Source of the DNA: DASYUM01 sp036001225
GTDB lineage: Bacteria > Methylomirabilota > Methylomirabilia > Rokubacteriales > DASRDR01
DNA length: 36,130 nt
Direction: 5' to 3'
Assembly: GCA_036001225.1 (NCBI GenBank)
Contig: DASYUM010000340.1
Location: forward strand, 1 to 36,130
Of the stretch, positions 32,691-36,130 are shown piece after piece (the first letter of the stretch is position 1; every line of letters starts with the position of its first letter). The notes below the pieces were generated by a model. The model worked only from the letters and a program-made list of their open reading frames with translations, did no database searches and was not told where the DNA came from. Position numbers and translations under genes: made by a program.

Positions 32691-34592
32691 TTGACCGTTC
32701 GTACCGCATTGGCGACCGGGTGGGAGTCCGTGAAGCTGGCCCTCGTGACCCGGTTCGCCATCCTCTGCCTGGTCTGCGTCGTCACGCTTGCCCTCGTCAT
32801 GGGCTTCGCGCTTTCCTACCTGCTGACCCACGCCGTATCCGAGTGGGAATGGGAGAACACGGCCGCCTTCACCCGACGCTCCGTCGAGCTGCTCGGCCTC
32901 GAGGCCTTGTTCACAGCCGGCCTGGACCCCTCCGCTCAAGCGCGATGGGGTGCCGAGATCTCCCGCCTCTTTGCCGGCCTGCCGGAAGTCGTACGGCTGA
33001 AGGTGTGGGATCGTCGGGCGGCGGTGCTGTGGTCGGACGAACCGCAACTGATCGGGCGGCGGTTCCTGGACAACCAGGAGTTACAGATCGCCCTCGAGGG
33101 AAAGGTTGCCGTCGAGGTCAAGAGCCTGCGGGGGACCGAGCATCTCTTCGAGCGCGGAAAGTTCCCGACGCTCGCCGAGATCTATGTCCCGATCTTCGCG
33201 AAGAACACCGGTGAGGTCATCGGCGTCGTCGAAGTCTACAAGCGGCCGGTTCGGCTCCTCACGACCATCAGCCGGGGACGGCTGGTGATCTGGGGTATTT
33301 CCCTGGCCGGAGCCCTGGCCCTGTACGCGGTGCTCCTGCCGTTGGTGCGGCAGGTCTACGGACGCGAGATCCAGGAGCAGACGCTCCTGGCCCAGGCCAA
33401 AAAGCTCGAGGCCGACGTCGCCGCCCGCACGCAGGACCTGGAGCGCCAGTCGGAGCAGCTGCTCCAGGCCCAGAAGATGGAGGCCGTCGGGCTGCTGGCG
33501 GGCGGAGTCGCCCATGACTTCAACAACCTATTGACCGTGATCCTTGGCCGCAGCGGACTCCTCGCCGAGCGCCTGGCACCCGAGGATCCGCTGCGCCGCC
33601 ATGCCGAGCTGGTCCAGACCACCGCCGCCCGGGCGGCTGCGCTCACCCAACAGCTCCTGGCCTTCAGCCGCAAGCAGGTGCTTCAGCCCCAGGTCCTCGA
33701 CCTGAACACGATCGTCTCCGGGGCCGGGAAGATGCTGCGCCGACTGATCGGAGAGGACATCCGGATCGTCACGGTTCTCGATCCGAGGCTGGCCCGGGTG
33801 AAGGCCGACCTCCCCCAGTTGGAGCAGGTCATCCTGAACCTGGCCGTCAACGCGCGGGACGCGATGCCGAACGGCGGCCGGCTCACCCTGGAGACTGCCA
33901 ACGTGGAGCTGGACGAGTCGGCGGCGCGAGACAGGGGCCTCACCCCCGGGCCTCACGTGATGCTGGCCGTGACCGACACCGGGATCGGCATGGATGCCGA
34001 GACCCGGGCCCGGATCTTCGAGCCCTTCTTCACGACGAAGGAGGCTGGCAAGGGGACCGGACTCGGGCTGTCCACCGTCTACGGCATCGTCAGGCAGAGT
34101 GGCGGCAGCATCACCGTCGATAGCCAGCCGGCCCGGGGCGCCACGTTCCGGGTCTACCTGCCCCGGGTCGCGGAGGCGGGACCGGTCGGGGACCTGGCCA
34201 CGGGCAGTCGCCGTCGGCGGGGATCGGAGACCGTGCTGCTGGTGGAAGACGAAGAGGAGGTGCGGGAACTGGCCCGTGAGATCCTCGAAAGCGAAGGCTA
34301 TTCGGTGGTGCTCGCTGCCGATGGCCCGGAGGCGCTCGGAGTGGTGCAGCGGCATCGGGGCCGGATTCACCTCCTCCTGACGGACGTCGTGATGCCCGAG
34401 ATGAGCGGCAGCGAGCTGGCCCGGCATCTCCAGCAGCGAGATCCTGACTTGAAAGTGCTCTACACGTCGGGCTACACCGACGACACGCTCGTGCGGCATG
34501 GCGTGTCCGAGGCCCGGGCCGCGTTGCTCCACAAACCGTTCACGGCGGAGAGCCTGGGGTGGAAGGTCCGCGAGGTGCTGGACGGGGGGTGA
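32691..34592 (+). CDS. Hybrid sensor histidine kinase with C-terminal receiver
   Basis: A 633-residue membrane kinase. TM1 is LVTRFAILCLVCVVTLALVMGF (about 15-36). An extracytoplasmic sensor of about 160 residues follows (NTAAFTRRSVELLGLEALF through EIYVPIFAKNTGEVIGVVEVYK), then TM2 near 200 and a coiled coil (LAQAKKLEADVAARTQDLER). The HisKA box has His275 in GVAHDFNNLLTVILG. The HATPase domain shows NLAVNARDAMPNGG, DTGIGMD and GKGTGLGLSTVYG. A receiver follows with Asp565 in LLLTDVVMPEMSG. It is of the NtrB-like HDFNN class. The start is uncertain: TTG 32691 has AAAGGG upstream; GTG 32535 would add 52 Arg-rich residues of non-coding appearance. No separate response regulator is adjacent, so the output is unknown. 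Confidence 0.9.
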   Translation: MTVRTALATGWESVKLALVTRFAILCLVCVVTLALVMGFALSYLLTHAVSEWEWENTAAFTRRSVELLGLEALFTAGLDPSAQARWGAEISRLFAGLPEVVRLKVWDRRAAVLWSDEPQLIGRRFLDNQELQIALEGKVAVEVKSLRGTEHLFERGKFPTLAEIYVPIFAKNTGEVIGVVEVYKRPVRLLTTISRGRLVIWGISLAGALALYAVLLPLVRQVYGREIQEQTLLAQAKKLEADVAARTQDLERQSEQLLQAQKMEAVGLLAGGVAHDFNNLLTVILGRSGLLAERLAPEDPLRRHAELVQTTAARAAALTQQLLAFSRKQVLQPQVLDLNTIVSGAGKMLRRLIGEDIRIVTVLDPRLARVKADLPQLEQVILNLAVNARDAMPNGGRLTLETANVELDESAARDRGLTPGPHVMLAVTDTGIGMDAETRARIFEPFFTTKEAGKGTGLGLSTVYGIVRQSGGSITVDSQPARGATFRVYLPRVAEAGPVGDLATGSRRRRGSETVLLVEDEEEVRELAREILESEGYSVVLAADGPEALGVVQRHRGRIHLLLTDVVMPEMSGSELARHLQQRDPDLKVLYTSGYTDDTLVRHGVSEARAALLHKPFTAESLGWKVREVLDGG

Positions 34593-34650
34593 CCGCGCGG
34601 CGAATCCGCGGCGGGTTCGGACGCATCTACACGGTGAGGGGGTGCTTCCC

Positions 34651-34857
34651 ATGCGTATCACGGCCCGGCTCGTAGCCTGGTCGGTGGTCGCCCTGCTGGC
34701 GACCGCCTGTGCCTCGGTGCCGCGGGGCGATACCGTCCCCTCGGCGGCCAACACCCGCCTGGGTGGCCCGCCGATCGGGGACCCGGTCCTCGACACCAGC
34801 CCCCGGTCCTGGGGGATCGATCTCTTCAGCGGCTTCCCGACCCAGTACGGCCGCTAG
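34651..34857 (+). CDS. Small lipoprotein
   Basis: A 68-residue protein. MRITARLVAWSVVALLATAC is a lipoprotein signal with lipobox LATAC; Cys20 would be lipidated. The mature 49 residues (CASVPRGDTVPSAANTRLGG through GFPTQYGR) are Pro/Gly-rich with no domain I recognise. GAGGGGG lies before ATG 34651. The gene follows the hybrid kinase by 58 bases on the same strand and may be co-transcribed, so it could be a small envelope partner of the sensor (inference). A two-hairpin element begins three bases after the stop. Confidence 0.7.
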   Translation: MRITARLVAWSVVALLATACASVPRGDTVPSAANTRLGGPPIGDPVLDTSPRSWGIDLFSGFPTQYGR

Positions 34858-34860
34858 TTC

Positions 34861-34940
34861 CTTCGGAGGGGTGGCGGACCACCCCTCCGAGGCCTCCCCG
34901 GGAAAAAAGAGGGGCGCGGGCAAAGCCCGCGCTCGGAGCG
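34861..34940 (-). repeat. Two-hairpin interspersed element, copy B (inverted)
   Basis: Hairpin 2 is TCGGAGGGGTGG (34863-34874) with CCACCCCTCCGA (34879-34890), loop CGGA: a perfect 12-bp stem. Hairpin 1 is GCGCGGGC-AAA-GCCCGCGC at 34914-34932, followed by TCGGAGCG. The spacer contains an A-run (GGAAAAAAGAGG, 34901-34912). The order is the reverse of copy A at 27117-27195, and the reverse complement aligns with it end to end. In the plus direction hairpin 2 could serve as a terminator for the lipoprotein gene. I see no flanking duplication here. Confidence 0.8.
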
Positions 34941-35008
34941 GACCACCCGCCCCCGGCGATTGGGCCACCGAGCCGCGTGCAGTCTTCCCGACAGGCTCCT
35001 AGCTCGAG

Positions 35009-35848
35009 TCACATGCGGAGGCCGGTGGTCGAGACCCCCTGGACGTAATACCGCTGGAGCAGGAAGTAGAGCAGCAGCACCGGCAGGCTGGCCGCCACCG
35101 ATGCCGCCAGCAGCCGATCCCAGAACGTGACCAGCTCGGTGATGTACTTGTTGAGCGCCACCTGCACCACCGTGTACTCGGGTGACGACGTCGCCACCAG
35201 CGGCCAGAAGAAGGCGTCCCACTGCCGGATGAAGGTCAGCAGGCCGGCCGTCACCAGCGCCGGCTTGACCAGCGGGAGCGCGATCCGCCAGTAGAGGGCG
35301 AACCAGCCACAGCCGTCGATGCGAGCGGCGTCGATCAGCTCTTGCGGCAGTTCCTGGAAGAACTGGCGAAGCAGGAAGATCGAGAAGGCGTCGGCGATGG
35401 CCGGCACGATCAGCGCCCAGTAGGAATCGACCCACCCCAGGCCGCGGACCACGATGTAGAGCGGGATCACGATGATCTCCAGCGGCACCATGAACGTGAC
35501 CAGGACGGCGACGAAGAGCGGGTCGCGGCCCGGGAAGCGGAAGCGGGCGAAGCCGAATCCGGCCAGGGAGTTGACGAACAGCCCGGCCACGGTGACCGCC
35601 AGCCCGACCAGGAAGCTGTTGGCCATGTAGCGACCGAACCGGTCCTCGCCGAAGATGTAGGCAAAGCCGGCCAGCGTCGGCCGCCGCGGCACGAAGGTCC
35701 ACACCGACAGCGGCCGGACGTAGCGGAAGATCTCGGCGTTCTCACGGAAGGCGGCGCCCAGGGTCCACAAGAACGGCAGCACGCTGGCCAGCGCGATCGC
35801 CACCAGGGCCAGGTACAGCAGCCACCACCGCCACCGACGGCGGCCCAT
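35009..35848 (-). CDS. Carbohydrate ABC transporter permease (MalG/UgpE type)
   Basis: A 279-residue inner-membrane permease of the CUT1 family. The N-terminus WLLYLALVAIALASVLPFLWTLGAAFRENAEIF is typical of MalG relatives. Six helices follow, and the EAA loop ELPQELIDAARIDGCGWFALYWRIALPLVKPAL is a strong match. The C-terminus ends RYYVQGVSTTGLRM, close to the usual QRYFVxGLTxGAVK pattern. It starts at ATG 35848, overlapping the stop of its partner permease (ATGA). The sugar or sugar derivative is not predictable. The binding protein and ATPase presumably lie beyond the right edge. Confidence 0.94.
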   Translation of the reverse strand: MGRRRWRWWLLYLALVAIALASVLPFLWTLGAAFRENAEIFRYVRPLSVWTFVPRRPTLAGFAYIFGEDRFGRYMANSFLVGLAVTVAGLFVNSLAGFGFARFRFPGRDPLFVAVLVTFMVPLEIIVIPLYIVVRGLGWVDSYWALIVPAIADAFSIFLLRQFFQELPQELIDAARIDGCGWFALYWRIALPLVKPALVTAGLLTFIRQWDAFFWPLVATSSPEYTVVQVALNKYITELVTFWDRLLAASVAASLPVLLLYFLLQRYYVQGVSTTGLRM

Positions 35849-36129
35849 CAGTACTCGAAGCGGGCCCGCAGCAGCCGGAACTGCACGACCACCACCACCA
35901 GCATCACCGCCAGCAGCACGGTGGAGACGGCGCTCGCGTAGCCGAGCCGGAAGTACACGAAGGCGTTCCGGTAGATCTCGAACATGAGGACGGTGGTCGC
36001 GTCGGACGGCCCGCCCTGGGTCATGACGTAGACCGGCGCGAAGAGGAGGAAGTTGATCGTCGTGTCGGCGATCACCACGAAGAGGATGGTCCGCATGAGC
36101 AAGGGGAGCGTGACCCGCCGGAAGAACTG
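35848..36129 (-). CDS. Carbohydrate ABC transporter permease (MalF/UgpA type), C-terminal part
   Basis: The last 93 residues of a CUT1 permease; the 5' end lies beyond the window. The frame enters at the right edge with QFFRRVTLPLLMRTILFVVIAD, the tail of the EAA loop, and continues FLLFAPVYVMTQGGPSDATTVLMFEIYRNAF, the diagnostic TxGGPxxxT signature of MalF/UgpA proteins. The last helix ends QFRLLRARFEY. The internal ATG near 36102 is not the start. It is co-translated with the MalG-type gene through an ATGA overlap. Confidence 0.9.
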   Translation of the reverse strand, partial: QFFRRVTLPLLMRTILFVVIADTTINFLLFAPVYVMTQGGPSDATTVLMFEIYRNAFVYFRLGYASAVSTVLLAVMLVVVVVQFRLLRARFEY

Positions 36130-36130
36130 C

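Overview
The window is about 36 kb of very GC-rich, densely packed bacterial DNA with no rRNA, tRNA, phage, transposase or CRISPR. Gene content is typical of an uncultured soil or subsurface heterotroph: TAXI/TRAP uptake, several amidohydrolases, CoA-linked catabolic enzymes, many DinB-fold proteins and a flavin monooxygenase. This style resembles Candidatus Rokubacteria/Methylomirabilota genomes. That placement is an inference from gene style and GC, not from a marker gene.

Layout. (1) 1-2.7 kb: two divergent copies of the C-terminal half of a 2-aminoethylphosphonate/iron-type ABC permease, flanking an unrecognised cysteine-containing protein. The second permease is 5'-truncated and frameshifted, and the unknown gene also appears frameshifted. 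(2) 2.7-4.6 kb: a hemerythrin-domain protein converging on a UMF1-type MFS transporter. (3) 4.66-11.8 kb, plus strand: a CoA-linked catabolic cluster. It holds a thiolase-fold protein lacking the nucleophilic Cys, a DUF35 Zn-ribbon/OB partner, a ThDP enzyme and two acyl-CoA dehydrogenases that look like a heteromeric pair, with a PAP2 phosphatase and a MORN-like protein between the dehydrogenases. (4) 12.0-14.6 kb: a secreted subtilase with its own promoter and terminator, then a CaiB/BaiF CoA-transferase. (5) 20.5-14.7 kb, minus strand: a six-gene unit of two Opp/Dpp permeases, DinB protein, Tat-exported peptide-binding protein, DinB protein and cytochrome P450, driven by a clear sigma-70-like promoter. 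It has no ATPase genes. (6) 20.8-28.4 kb, plus strand: amidohydrolase, TAXI binding protein, fused TRAP permease and two more amidohydrolases with overlapping or nearly abutting ends, then a luciferase-like monooxygenase now separated by a small hairpin element. (7) 28.4-36.1 kb: DinB protein, YceI, a small unknown, a large FAD-GcvT (dimethylglycine/sarcosine dehydrogenase-like) enzyme, a hybrid histidine kinase, a tiny lipoprotein, and the start of a minus-strand sugar ABC transporter cut by the window edge.

Most genes deal with import and breakdown of small organic acids, amides or CoA-activated compounds. No substrate can be named from sequence alone. The only gene-poor stretch near 300 bases is 20504-20807, which holds the Opp promoter and a 53-codon remnant of a metallo-beta-lactamase-fold gene.

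Points of most interest: a two-hairpin interspersed element present twice in opposite orientation, one copy flanked by a 15-bp duplication that re-creates the end of the upstream gene; the internally deleted metallo-beta-lactamase remnant; the Cys-less thiolase/DUF35/ThDP/ACAD combination; and promoters placed so close to start codons that leaderless transcripts are likely.
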